Shown piece after piece: positions 32,535 through 40,421 of a stretch of DNA of 64,000 nt. The translations under genes and the position numbers were made by a program. Each line of letters starts with the position of its first letter. Within the stretch, counting starts at the first letter, position 1. The notes under the pieces are model-generated. The model searched no databases. It was not told the DNA's origin and saw only the letters and a program-made list of their open reading frames with translations. The DNA is from Methylobacterium sp. C25 (GTDB taxonomy: Bacteria > Pseudomonadota > Alphaproteobacteria > Rhizobiales > Beijerinckiaceae), in contig NZ_JAAUVI010000015.1 in the NCBI RefSeq assembly GCF_021352225.1, positions 1 to 64,000 of the forward strand. Reading direction: 5' to 3'.

Positions 32535-32789
32535 ATGCCTCGGTATCACCTCAATGTCATCGACGAGAGCACATTCCTCGATCGAGACGGGGCTGAGTTC
32601 TCCGATCCCCAGGCCGCCCAGATCGCTGCCATCGCCTACGCGGGCGAGTTCATTGCCGATCGTGCCAAGCGCGCGAACGTCGGCACCCACTGGCGGATGG
32701 AAGTCACTGACGCGCTCGGCCTCATTCTCTTTCGGCTGGATTTCCACATCACGCCTTCCCCAGCGATGCGGACCATCACGGCCCAATAA
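32535..32789 (+). CDS. DUF6894-family small protein (copy 3)
   Basis: An 84-residue protein: PRYHLNVIDESTFLDRDGAE, then FSDPQAAQIAAIAYAGEFIA and the C-terminal HWRMEVTDALGLILFRLDFH followed by ITPSPAM. All parts align with the copies at 1896 and 11887. ATG 32535 confirms that the family starts at Met-Pro-Arg and supports the GTG starts chosen for the other two. Monocistronic. Function unknown. Confidence 0.8.
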   Translation: MPRYHLNVIDESTFLDRDGAEFSDPQAAQIAAIAYAGEFIADRAKRANVGTHWRMEVTDALGLILFRLDFHITPSPAMRTITAQ

Positions 32790-32802
32790 ATCCTGCGCTC
32801 AC

Positions 32803-32834
32803 GAAAAACCCCGCGCATCGAAACATGGCGGGGC
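32803..32834 (-). terminator. Rho-independent terminator of the transglutaminase-like gene
   Basis: On the minus strand CCCCGC...GCGGGG with a 13-nt loop is followed by TTTTT. It lies 37 bp after the stop at 32871 and also separates it from the convergent DUF6894 gene. Confidence 0.75.
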
Positions 32835-32870
32835 TCAGTTTCGTAGAGTGAGAGGTTGTCAGTATGGCGA

Positions 32871-33707
32871 TCAGGCGGCCTTACGAACATCATCCGTAAA
32901 ATCGGCGATCTCGGCGGTGTGGACGGCGAACTCAGCCAGGGGGGCGCGCCCGAAGCTGGTCGTTAGTGCGCAATCGGTCGCGTCGCGGCCGCGCGCCATT
33001 ACGATGCGGCCTATGCGGGGCCGATTATGCCTAGCATCGAACGTGTACCACTGGTGTCCAAGGTACACCTCGAACCAGGCTGAGAAATCCATTGGTGCCG
33101 AATCGAGCGGGACGCCGATGTCACCGAGGTAGCCGGTGGCGTAGCGGGCAGGAATGTTCATGCAGCGGCAGAGCGTGATGGCGAGATGCGCGAAGTCCCG
33201 GCACACGCCCTTTTGCTGGGTGTAGCCATCGAACGCTGTGCGCGTGTCATCGGCGTCTTGGTAGTTGAAGCGAAGCCGGTCGTGCGTGTAGTCGACGATC
33301 GCTTGGACCCGAGCCCAGCCCGGCGCAGAGTTGCCGAACAACGACCAGGCAATCCCGGCAAGTTTGTCGGTGTCGCAATAGCGGCTACCGAGCAGGAACT
33401 GCAGCACATCGTCCGGAAGATCCTGCACGGGGTGCTGGACGGCGGTGGGTACCACGGGGTCCGGCAATCCAGAGTCGCGCACCACGAAATCTGCGGCCAT
33501 ATTAATCCGGCCACCGGGCGCGACGATGCGCGTTACGATGTTGCCGAAGGCATCAACATGTCGGCCCGCTGGCACGGGCGGATCGAAGGTGAAGGTTTCC
33601 GGAGTAACGAGATCCGCTACGCGTTCCGGACGAACGTTCAGCAGCAGGTTCATCGGCGTCGGGCCGAAGGTGTCGAATGCGAGCGAGAAACCGGTCTGGA
33701 TCAGCAT
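32871..33707 (-). CDS. Transglutaminase-like cysteine protein
   Basis: A 278-residue protein. The N-terminal beta domain (1-90) precedes the transglutaminase-like core, with Cys169 in QKGVCRDFAHLAITLCR and then PARYATGYLGDIGVP. The third conserved block reads MDFSAWFEVYLGHQWYTFDA: the position that is usually the catalytic His in D-F-H-A-W is Ser here, followed by Asp and His in FDARHNRPRIG. I recall rhizobial relatives with the same F-S-A/G-W block, so this is probably a subfamily trait rather than damage. Cytoplasmic. Activity (peptidase or amidase) unknown. ATG 33707 preferred over TTG 33719. Confidence 0.85.
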   Translation of the reverse strand: MLIQTGFSLAFDTFGPTPMNLLLNVRPERVADLVTPETFTFDPPVPAGRHVDAFGNIVTRIVAPGGRINMAADFVVRDSGLPDPVVPTAVQHPVQDLPDDVLQFLLGSRYCDTDKLAGIAWSLFGNSAPGWARVQAIVDYTHDRLRFNYQDADDTRTAFDGYTQQKGVCRDFAHLAITLCRCMNIPARYATGYLGDIGVPLDSAPMDFSAWFEVYLGHQWYTFDARHNRPRIGRIVMARGRDATDCALTTSFGRAPLAEFAVHTAEIADFTDDVRKAA

Positions 33708-33953
33708 AACGAGGCCCAACGAACGTCAGATGTTGCGGTCGTTAACATGGGCCAAGCTGCTCAGTTCCGCCGATGCTTTGCGTTTCAAACTTTCTGTATG
33801 CGCAAATATTCAGCACACGCCGGTGCGAACTGCCTTCTTCCTTCGGACCGTGTCCGAACGATCGAGCAACCTGCCCAGCGGGAACATTCGCGGCCAAGGT
33901 CGAGTTGTGTGCTGACCATTTTGGGTGAAAGCCCGGCAATCGGAGGAAGCAAG

Positions 33954-34157
33954 ATGAGCAGCACCACCGACAAGATCAAAGGTCTGGCGAACGAAGCCGC
34001 CGGCAACGTCAAACAAGGCGTTGGTAAAGTCACCGGCAGCGAGAAGCTGCAGGCCGAAGGCAAGGCGCAAGAGCTGAAGGGCGAGGCGCAGAAGACCTTG
34101 GGCGACGCAAAGGATGGTGCCAAGGATCTGGCCGATAAGGTAACCGGCAAGCACTAA
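33954..34157 (+). CDS. CsbD-family stress protein
   Basis: A 67-residue, Lys/Ala/Gly-rich protein of the CsbD family: DKIKGLANEAAGNVKQGVGK, then GSEKLQAEGKAQELKGEAQK. It is all helical and hydrophilic. CsbD-like proteins are induced by general stress in many bacteria; the molecular role is unknown. ATG 33954 follows GGAGGA at six bases, a strong RBS. A terminator follows at 34186. The neighbourhood (DUF892, PfpI, PRC-barrel, NepR-like) fits a general stress group. Confidence 0.92.
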   Translation: MSSTTDKIKGLANEAAGNVKQGVGKVTGSEKLQAEGKAQELKGEAQKTLGDAKDGAKDLADKVTGKH

Positions 34158-34185
34158 AGCCGCACTACCTTTGCATCTAAATGTT

Positions 34186-34218
34186 GGCCCTGCAGATCTA
34201 AGATCTGTGGGGCTTTAT
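34186..34218 (+). terminator. Rho-independent terminator of csbD-like gene
   Basis: GGCCCTGCAGATCT and AGATCTGTGGGGC form a long stem with a minimal loop, followed by TTTAT, 29 bp after the CsbD stop. Confidence 0.75.
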
Positions 34219-34343
34219 CATTTGAACTGCTACGCTTCGGAATTTCGCTCGTGAATTGCCCGAGGTAGCAGGGAGCCTTTTTCCGATCGCCCGGTTGCCC
34301 GCTCAGTCGGCGTAGATACGCCATATCATACGGGAACAGGCAG

Positions 34344-34834
34344 ATGGCCACGAAAGAAAAGACGCTCAATGATGCGTTCTACGAAATGCTCAAGGATGTC
34401 TATTTCGCTGAAAAGCGTCGGTAAAAGCCTGTAAGAAGTCCGCGAAATCTGCCGAACACCCGGATCTCAAGCGGGCTTTTGAGCAGCACGGCGAGGAAAG
34501 CGCGACACAGGTTGAACGCCTTCAGCAGGTGTTCGAGCTGATTGGCAAGTCGGCCCGTGCCAAGACCTGCGAGGCAATGCAGGGTATAGTGTCGGAGATG
34601 GAAGAGGATCTTGAGGATTTCGGCGGGACCCCGGCCGCTGATACGATCTTGGCAGCCTGCGCCCAGGCAGTCGAGCATTACGAGATTGCCCGGTATGGGA
34701 CCTTGAAGACTTGGGCATCCCAGCTCGGATACACCGACGCTGCTTCCCTCCTCGATCAGACGCTACAGGAGGAGAAGAAGGCGGATGCCTTGCTTACGAA
34801 GATCGCGGGCAAACTGAACGCGCAGGCCGCATAA
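34344..34834 (+). pseudogene. Frameshifted DUF892 (YciE/YciF) ferritin-like gene
   Basis: ATG 34344 begins ATKEKTLNDAFYEMLKDVYF followed by A-E-K-R-R and a stop at 34422-34424. In the other frame the protein continues (V-K-A-C-K-K, HPDLKRAFEQHGEESATQVE, then QVFELIGKSARAKTCEAM and the C-terminal helix) to 34834. The normal family text is ...YAEKQ-I-(V/L)-K-A-L-P/K-K, so one base has been lost near 34412-34416. The rest is a standard four-helix DUF892 protein with a di-iron-like Glu/His pattern (EAMQGIVSEMEEDLEDF, AVEHYEIARYG). It is broken unless frameshifting occurs. Start at 34529 would give only the last half. Confidence 0.85.
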
Positions 34835-34877
34835 CGCTCTGCGGGCAGGTTCGTCTCACGCTAGATGACCCTGGCCT

Positions 34878-35087
34878 CTAGCCGGTCTGTCGCTTCTGGT
34901 GGTCATCCGCGGCCTGGGCATGAAGCTGCGCAACAAGAGCATGCAGCCGATCGGGCAGCGCGTCATGCAGCGGAGGGGCGAAGACATGATTTAGCCCGAG
35001 GGCGATGCGTTGCAGTCGCGGGTCGCCGAGCTGGCCTGGACCAGGTTCCTCGAACGACGTGCCGACAACAGTAAATCGTTTGGGCAT
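34878..35087 (-). CDS. Small protein, possibly NepR-like anti-sigma factor
   Basis: A 69-residue protein starting at ATG 35087. The C-terminal half (LQRIALGLNHVFAPPLHDAL, then PDRLHALVAQLHAQ) has the spacing of the NepR motif (L-x-x-x-Y/F-x-x-x-x-x-x-x-x-x-P-x-R-x-x-x-L-L-x-x-L), which in alphaproteobacteria binds the stress sigma EcfG and the regulator PhyR. Similarity is by eye only, and no ecfG or phyR gene is adjacent. If correct, it would be an additional or divergent NepR copy. Otherwise an orphan. Confidence 0.4.
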   Translation of the reverse strand: MPKRFTVVGTSFEEPGPGQLGDPRLQRIALGLNHVFAPPLHDALPDRLHALVAQLHAQAADDHQKRQTG

Positions 35088-35311
35088 GCGTCTTCCGATC
35101 TGGCGATCATCACTATGAGCGGACACTGTTAATAGTCTGTTAATGACGCTGCCGCTGATCAGTTTCCATGAGTACGGGCCGAAGCCTGCGTTTCGCTCCA
35201 CGTTCGTTATTGAGACGCTTGCCATTGCTTCGCACAAACGTAAGTTTGCAGTGCGGGGTGTTTCAACAGCACCGTCTGCCGCCCCTCGCGGGCGTGTCCT
35301 CCCAGGACTTC

Positions 35312-35346
35312 AGGCCGCCCCTCTCGACAGGGCGGCCTTCTCTTTA
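35312..35346 (+). terminator. Rho-independent terminator-like hairpin
   Basis: AGGCCGCCC and GGGCGGCCT form a perfect 9-bp stem (9-nt loop) followed by TCTCTTTA on the plus strand. It lies between convergently placed stretches, 28 bp past the PfpI stop, and may also serve that gene on the minus strand. Confidence 0.65.
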
Positions 35347-35373
35347 CAGGCTCCGGCTCAGGCAGCCTTTTGG

Positions 35374-35943
35374 TCAGGCGCTGCGCGCTTGAGCGGGATG
35401 CCGGCCTTCCTCGAACTCCTCGACGATCTTGGAGCAGAAAGCAGGCAGATCCTTCGGGGTGCGGCTCGTTACCAGGCCCTGATCGCACACGCATTCTTCA
35501 TCCACCCAGCGACCACCTGCGTTCTCGATGTCCTTGCGGACCGTTGGATACGAGGTCAGCGTGCGGCCCTTGACGACGTCGGCTTCGACGAGAGTCCAGG
35601 GGCCGTGGCAGATTACTCCGACCGGCTTCCCCTGCGCGAAGAAGTCATGGACGAATGCGATGACGTCCCCGCTTGCGCGCAGCTTATCGGCCCCCACGCA
35701 GCCGCCTGGAATGATCAACCCGTCGAAGTCAGCAGCCGACGCGCCACCGATGGTACGATCCACTGGGTAGCGACCGGCAGGATCGAGATCCCCGGTCACG
35801 GTTTCAGCCTCACCGTCCTCAAGGCCTATGACGGTCACAGTGGCCCCGGCTTTTGCCACCGCCTCTTTGGGTTCCGTAAACTCCGGCTCTTCCGTCCCGC
35901 GCGGTGCGATGAGGATCGCGATATTCCTGCCCTCTAGGCTCAT
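35374..35943 (-). CDS. DJ-1/PfpI-family protein (type 1 glutamine amidotransferase-like)
   Basis: A 189-residue protein of the PfpI/YhbO group. The nucleophile elbow has Cys112-His113 in PVGVICHGPW, and the acid Glu18 lies in RGTEEPEF. DFDGLIIPGGCVGADKLRAS is the conserved Gly-rich strand before it. YhbO-type proteins protect against glyoxal, oxidative and other stress. ATG 35943 with AAGGA upstream is used; the 13-residue extension to 35982 is not conserved. Single gene on the minus strand. Confidence 0.92.
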   Translation of the reverse strand: MSLEGRNIAILIAPRGTEEPEFTEPKEAVAKAGATVTVIGLEDGEAETVTGDLDPAGRYPVDRTIGGASAADFDGLIIPGGCVGADKLRASGDVIAFVHDFFAQGKPVGVICHGPWTLVEADVVKGRTLTSYPTVRKDIENAGGRWVDEECVCDQGLVTSRTPKDLPAFCSKIVEEFEEGRHPAQARSA

Positions 35944-36255
35944 GGCTTTTTCCTTGATCTCAATGAGCGCAACCCGAACCACGCACCGCTATTGTGGTAA
36001 AAACTGAACCTGTTGATGTGGCAAAGACGCCAAGCATCCGGGGGTGTGGGTCAGGTCGGCCCTTGTGAAAATGGGCAACTCACCGTCGAGCAGCGTTGTT
36101 TCCGAACGGCGTGCAGTGCGACAGCATGGACATTTGGTCGATAATCGCGACGGCTAGTTGCAAATGTGATGTCGGACCGGTGAGATCCAGACGCCAGGAA
36201 CAATTTATTTCCCTAATTAAAGTGTCTCTATCAGTAACAATGAAGTCCTGCGCCG

Positions 36256-36292
36256 GAAATAGAAACCGGGATCGCTTTCGCAATCCCGGTCC
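36256..36292 (-). terminator. Rho-independent terminator of the PRC-barrel gene
   Basis: On the minus strand ACCGGGAT...ATCCCGGT with a GCGAAAGC-type inner hairpin is followed by TTCTATTT, nine bases after the stop at 36301. Confidence 0.75.
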
Positions 36293-36300
36293 TCAGCGGT

Positions 36301-36705
36301 TTAGTGCTTGAACTTGCCCTCGTACTTAAACTGCGGGGCCTCCTTCAGCTTGTCCTTGGCGGTGTTGATGGACGCGACCCATTTCTTGGCGCTCTCATCG
36401 TAAGTCAGGCCCACCGAAGACGGCTCGACGGCGACGTAGTGCTCGCCCATGCCGAGAAAACCACCGACCGAAATGATGTAGCCAACCAGCTTGCCGTCAT
36501 TGACGATGAGATCCTTGATCTCGCCAACCGTGCTGTTCGAGCCGTCAACGACCGTGAGACCCACCAGATTGTAGCTCAGAACCGCAGTCGGCGGTACGGG
36601 GGCAAACTTGACTTCGGCCGGCGGAGTGACCGGCTTGGCGCTCTCGGCGAGTGCCGGTGCCGTCAGCATGGTGGCGGCCATGACGGCGAAAGCGATGCGA
36701 CGCAT
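36301..36705 (-). CDS. Exported PRC-barrel domain protein
   Basis: A 134-residue protein with a Sec signal peptide (RRIAFAVMAATMLTAPALAE), a short Pro-rich linker (KPVTPPAEVKFAPVPP), and one PRC-barrel domain: LVGLTVVDGSNSTVGEIKDL, IISVGGFLGMGEHYVAVE, then a C-terminal helix. Periplasmic PRC-barrel proteins of this size are common in Methylobacterium and other rhizobia. Their role is unknown. ATG 36705 is preceded by GAGGAG. Its own terminator follows. Confidence 0.88.
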   Translation of the reverse strand: MRRIAFAVMAATMLTAPALAESAKPVTPPAEVKFAPVPPTAVLSYNLVGLTVVDGSNSTVGEIKDLIVNDGKLVGYIISVGGFLGMGEHYVAVEPSSVGLTYDESAKKWVASINTAKDKLKEAPQFKYEGKFKH

Positions 36706-36863
36706 TTTTAGACTCCTCTGCCCACTCATTTGGCACCGAGGAAGCCGCAGCGACCGCTTTTCGTTCCCGCGCCTGCAGCAAAATGTGATTCCGGTTCACA
36801 TTGGGTCGGACGGCCTGGATCAGGGCGCGGGGTTCAACTCGGGCGTTGAACTGGCCGCCCCCC

Positions 36864-37028
36864 TCATTCGTCCACCTGCTTAGGTGCATTGTCGTTTGAG
36901 GACGCCGGAGTTTCGACTTCCTCCGAGACAGGGAGTCTTTCACACAGGTCGTACAGTCGTTTTTTCTTCTCGTCTGGTGACAAGTCATTTAGGGATTTGT
37001 CGTGATCTGAGTCCTTCTTGTCGGACAC
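36864..37028 (-). CDS. Small acidic hypothetical protein
   Basis: A 54-residue frame starting at GTG 37028: SDKKDSDHDKSLNDLSPDEK, then KKRLYDLCERLPVSEEVETP and a SSNDNAPKQ end. It is a highly charged, probably disordered peptide with a short central helix. Tails of the type S/D-N-D-N-A-P are frequent in Methylobacterium proteins, which supports a real gene. RBS is weak. Confidence 0.4.
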   Translation of the reverse strand: MSDKKDSDHDKSLNDLSPDEKKKRLYDLCERLPVSEEVETPASSNDNAPKQVDE

Positions 37029-37449
37029 GGCCAGAGGACTTTCGGTAGCGCGCTTTGGATGCGAACCGCCGCGTGTCGTCGATGTTCAATCCGATCTAGG
37101 ATATAAATAAAACGACTGTTTTCTGGATTATCCGTCAATCATCGAGCGATGATTTGGCGTAACCGCGCCGATTGTTTAGAAGGGCTGCCAGGAAATAAAA
37201 TGTAAAAAACGGTGTCGGCTGCGAATGCGAAGCATTCACAACGTCGGTGGGATCGCACCCGCCAATGGTGGTCTTGAGGGATGTCCGGTTTCGGGACGAT
37301 TTCTTTGCTAAATAAACATCAACGACGGGCGCAACGCCGCCGGCCGAACGTGGCCGAGAGCTGAAGGGCGGCTTGCTTGCAACGAGAAAATGAATGCGGA
37401 CGTAGCGCCCCCTCCCAACGGTTGGTCATCGCTACGTCCCTTCGGAAGA
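37029..37449. other. Intergenic stretch (421 bp), no gene seen
   Basis: AT-richer than the surroundings at 37090-37220 and likely to hold a promoter for the 36864 gene. A degenerate copy of the dispersed repeat lies at 37341-37380. Confidence 0.4.
37341..37380. repeat. Dispersed intergenic repeat, degenerate copy
   Basis: CGGCCGAACGTGGCCGAGAG then CTGAAGGGCGGCTTGC corresponds to the central hairpin and tail of the copies at 29871 and 59716. Confidence 0.4.
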
Positions 37450-37848
37450 TTACATCTGCGCGGCTCGCGCCAGCGCCTGCGTATCGACGTATTCCCGGAT
37501 ACTGACCACCTTGCCCTCGCGGACGGTGATGGCGAAGATCCAGTGGTCTTCGAACGACTTTTTCGTGGCCTTGATCGTCCCCTTGGCGAAGCCGACGACC
37601 AGGACGCGATCTCCCTGTGCCACGAACGCGCGGGACTCTGAGAGCGACATCTCGATGGTTTCGGATGCGGTCTTCACCACGTCCGTCAGTCTATGGTGCC
37701 CCCGATGTGTCCCGGCGAGCGGCCAATTCTCTCCCGGGACGATCCACTCGAAATCGTCGGCGGCCAGCGCACGCAGACCCTCCTCGTCGCCGCTGCCGAT
37801 CGCGGCGAAGAAGTCCTTCACGGCTTGGATGTTTGTCTCGATGCTCAT
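37450..37848 (-). CDS. SnoaL/NTF2-like protein
   Basis: A 132-residue cone-fold protein of the SnoaL/NTF2 superfamily: IQAVKDFFAAIGSGDEEGLR, ALAADDFEWIVPG, then strands FVAQGDRVLVVGFAKGTI, FEDHWIFAITVREGKVVSIR and EYVDTQAL. The core looks complete. ATG 37848 follows GGAG. These proteins may be isomerases, dehydratases or ligand binders. It is the last gene of a minus-strand group with the NAD(P) reductase and two SDRs. Confidence 0.88.
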   Translation of the reverse strand: MSIETNIQAVKDFFAAIGSGDEEGLRALAADDFEWIVPGENWPLAGTHRGHHRLTDVVKTASETIEMSLSESRAFVAQGDRVLVVGFAKGTIKATKKSFEDHWIFAITVREGKVVSIREYVDTQALARAAQM

Positions 37849-37907
37849 GGAATGTCTCCGTTTCACGCGCGCCCGAACCGCTTTCAATCCGAGCGCGTCC
37901 GCGTTGG

Positions 37908-38507
37908 TCAGCCGAACTTGACCAGATCCTCGAAGATGAGCTTCCCCCAGGTCTTCTCGCGCCCATGGACGAGCAGGCCGCCTTCGGAGAGGCCGCCGAG
38001 GTCGACCGGTGCGAAGCCGAGCTTCTTCGCGATCTCGCCGATCTCCGCCGTCGCGTCCTGGTCGTCGCTCGTGAGGAACACGACCCTCCGGCCGCCTTTG
38101 ACGGCCGGATCCTGGCCGAGCACTCCAGCGCCCAGGTGGTTGAAGCCCTTGACCAATCGGCCGCCGGTGAAGGCTTGCGCGACGACCTTGGCGGAGGGCT
38201 GTCCTCCCAGGTCCTCAGAGGGCACACCGTAGGCGTTGGTCACGTCGACGATGGTCTTCCCCTGCCAGTTCGGGAGCGCCTTCGCGACGTCCGCATGCGC
38301 CTCGAACCGCACGGCGAGGAAGATGACGTCCGCTTTCACGGCCTCCACCAGTGCCTTGGGCACAATGTGGGGTCCGATGGAGGCCGCATCGGATGCGAAG
38401 CTTGCCGGCTCGCGTGTGGTCGCGACGGAGACTTCGATGCCGTTGCGGGCGAACGCTCTGGCAAGCGCTTGGCCAATCTTGCCGAAGCCGATGATTGCGC
38501 AACTCAT
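37908..38507 (-). CDS. NAD(P)-binding reductase (F420-dependent-reductase-like, FNO/STEAP type)
   Basis: A 199-residue Rossmann protein. The dinucleotide motif IIGFGKIGQALARAFARNG is at the N-terminus, followed by VTNAYGVPSEDLGGQPSA, VVAQAFTGGRLVKGFNHL and GRRVVFLTSDDQDA. This is the pattern of NADPH-dependent F420 reductase-like proteins; F420 itself is unlikely in this organism, so NADP(H) with a quinone or metal acceptor is more plausible. ATG 38507 follows AAAGGA. It lies 48 bp after the SDR at 38556 in the same operon. Confidence 0.87.
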   Translation of the reverse strand: MSCAIIGFGKIGQALARAFARNGIEVSVATTREPASFASDAASIGPHIVPKALVEAVKADVIFLAVRFEAHADVAKALPNWQGKTIVDVTNAYGVPSEDLGGQPSAKVVAQAFTGGRLVKGFNHLGAGVLGQDPAVKGGRRVVFLTSDDQDATAEIGEIAKKLGFAPVDLGGLSEGGLLVHGREKTWGKLIFEDLVKFG

Positions 38508-38555
38508 AGCTATTCCTTTCAAGTAACACGATGAAACCCGTCCGGGCGCGACGCA

Positions 38556-39290
38556 TCAGAGCTGCGCCAAGCCTCCGTCGACGGCGACCTCGCTGCCGGT
38601 CATGAAGCTGCTGTCCGACGAAGCGAGGAAAGCGGCCACCGCTCCCTGTTCGGCCGGATCCGCCATGCGCTGGAGCGGCGTCATCGACGCGAAGGCTTTC
38701 TGGCCGTCCTCGCCCAGCGCTTGCTTCGCCAGTTCGGTCGCCGTCGCCCCGGGCGACAGCACGTTGACCCGAATTCCGGTGCCCTTCAGGTCCTCCGCCC
38801 AGGTGCGAGCGAGGTTGCGCACCGCCGCCTTGCTCGCGCTATAGGCGGTCATTCCTGGCGCGCCCGTGGTGCCGGCGCTCGATCCAGTCAGGATAATCGA
38901 TCCGCCCTGGCCCATCAGCGGGAGCGCCTTCTGGACCGTGAAGATCGTCCCCTTCACGTTGGTGTCGAAGGTCTCGTCGATGTGCTGGGCAGTGATCTCG
39001 CCGAGCCTGAGCATGCTACCTGCTCCGGCATTCGCGAAGACGATGTCCAACGTGCCCCGCTCGGCCTTCACCGCCCCGTAGAGCCGGTCGAGGTCGGCCT
39101 CGTCGGAGACAGAGCCCTGCACGGCACGGGCATTGGGTCCAAGTTCGGCCACGGCGGCATCGAGCGCCTCCTGCCGGCGGCCGAAGATGAATACGAACGC
39201 GCCCTCCTCGACGAAGCGCTTTGCCGCGGCGCGGCCGATGCCGGTGGCGCCGCCCGTGATGACTGCGACCTTGCCCTCAAGCTTTTCCAT
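38556..39290 (-). CDS. SDR-family oxidoreductase
   Basis: A 244-residue classical short-chain dehydrogenase. The cofactor motif VITGGATGIGRAAAKRF is near residue 10, FIFGRRQEAL marks NADP preference (Arg after the second strand), FANAGAGS follows, and the catalytic Ser and Y-S-A-S-K lie in LTGSSAGTTG and TAYSASKAAVRNL. ATG 39290 has AAGGA upstream. It is closely similar to the next SDR at 39434 (shared KLEGKVAVITGG, FVEEGA, GRRQEALD), so the pair arose by duplication. Substrate unknown. Confidence 0.92.
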   Translation of the reverse strand: MEKLEGKVAVITGGATGIGRAAAKRFVEEGAFVFIFGRRQEALDAAVAELGPNARAVQGSVSDEADLDRLYGAVKAERGTLDIVFANAGAGSMLRLGEITAQHIDETFDTNVKGTIFTVQKALPLMGQGGSIILTGSSAGTTGAPGMTAYSASKAAVRNLARTWAEDLKGTGIRVNVLSPGATATELAKQALGEDGQKAFASMTPLQRMADPAEQGAVAAFLASSDSSFMTGSEVAVDGGLAQL

Positions 39291-39433
39291 GGTCGTTCCT
39301 TTCAGACACGGTTCTCGGTCGGTCGGGAGTTCCCGAGCCTGCCGATCCCGCCGTTCAGAGTGATGTTTCGGATGGCGGCGCCGTCTCGGGCCGGCCGGAC
39401 GGATGGCCCCGTCATCGGCCGCGCAGCGCTCGT

Positions 39434-40159
39434 TCAGACGGCCGAGAGACCGCCGTCGACGGACAGCTCGATCCCGTTCACGAAGCTCGACGCATCCGAG
39501 GCGAGAAACAGCGCGACCGCTGCGATTTCCTCGGGCCGACCCAACTTCCCGCGCGGAATGTGAGATTCGAACATCCGCCGCGTCTCTTCGTCGATCGGCA
39601 CCGACGTATCGGTCGGCCCCGGATGCAGAACGTTGACCCGGATGTTCCGACCCTTCAGCTCGTTGAGCCATCCGCGCGCAAAAGCCCGCAGGGCCGCCTT
39701 GCTCGCCGAATACACGCTGAAGGCAGGATATCCCTTCAGTGAGGCGACGGACCCGGTCATGAAGATCGACCCGCCATCGTTGAAGAGCGGCAACGCCTTC
39801 TGCACGGTGAACAGCGTACCGCGCGTGTTCAGGCCGAAGGTCGTATCGAAATGCTGCTCGGTGATCTGGCCCAACGGGACGGGTTCGCCCCTGCCGGCGC
39901 TCGCGAACAGGACATCGATGCTGCCCTTCTCGCGCCTGACCGTCTCGAACAAGCGATCGAGATCGTCGAGGTTCGCCGCATCGCCGGGGACACCGGTCAC
40001 TTTGCGCCCGATCACCTTGACGGCCTCGTCCAGCGCCTCCTGCCTGCGGCCCGTGATGAAGACATGGGCGCCTTCCTCGACGAACAGCTTGGCGCTCGCC
40101 AGCCCCAGGCCGCTAGATCCACCTGTGATGACCGCGACCTTACCCTCAAGCTTTCTCAC
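39434..40159 (-). CDS. SDR-family oxidoreductase (paralogue of 38556)
   Basis: A 241-residue classical SDR: VITGGSSGLGLASAKLFVEE, FITGRRQEALDEAV, FASAGRGEPVPLGQI, MTGSVASLKG and FSVYSASKAALRAFARGW with the catalytic Y-x3-K. GTG 40159 follows AAGGATCC. It is first in a four-gene minus-strand run (SDR, SDR, reductase, SnoaL-like) and is divergent from the LysR gene at 40422, which probably controls the run. Substrate unknown. Confidence 0.92.
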   Translation of the reverse strand: MRKLEGKVAVITGGSSGLGLASAKLFVEEGAHVFITGRRQEALDEAVKVIGRKVTGVPGDAANLDDLDRLFETVRREKGSIDVLFASAGRGEPVPLGQITEQHFDTTFGLNTRGTLFTVQKALPLFNDGGSIFMTGSVASLKGYPAFSVYSASKAALRAFARGWLNELKGRNIRVNVLHPGPTDTSVPIDEETRRMFESHIPRGKLGRPEEIAAVALFLASDASSFVNGIELSVDGGLSAV

Positions 40160-40421
40160 GTCCAGGATCCTTCCTTGGCTGCTTCGGGGAGCCCCCGAGG
40201 ACCGAACATGTGGCCGCCTGCGTCAGGCGTTCAGTATGAATGTGCGCACAGCGGTGGTGCGAAATCGATCCGGCCTGAAGGCGTCCCCAATCGCGAGAGA
40301 CGGGATCCGCCGTGCGACACGGTCTGCTGCCATCCAATTCGGCCTCTGAGGCCTCCCGAGACCCTGTCGGCGTGCAAACGCGGGCCTTGCAGTCGGGCAT
40401 CCTGCGGTGCTGGATTGCACC

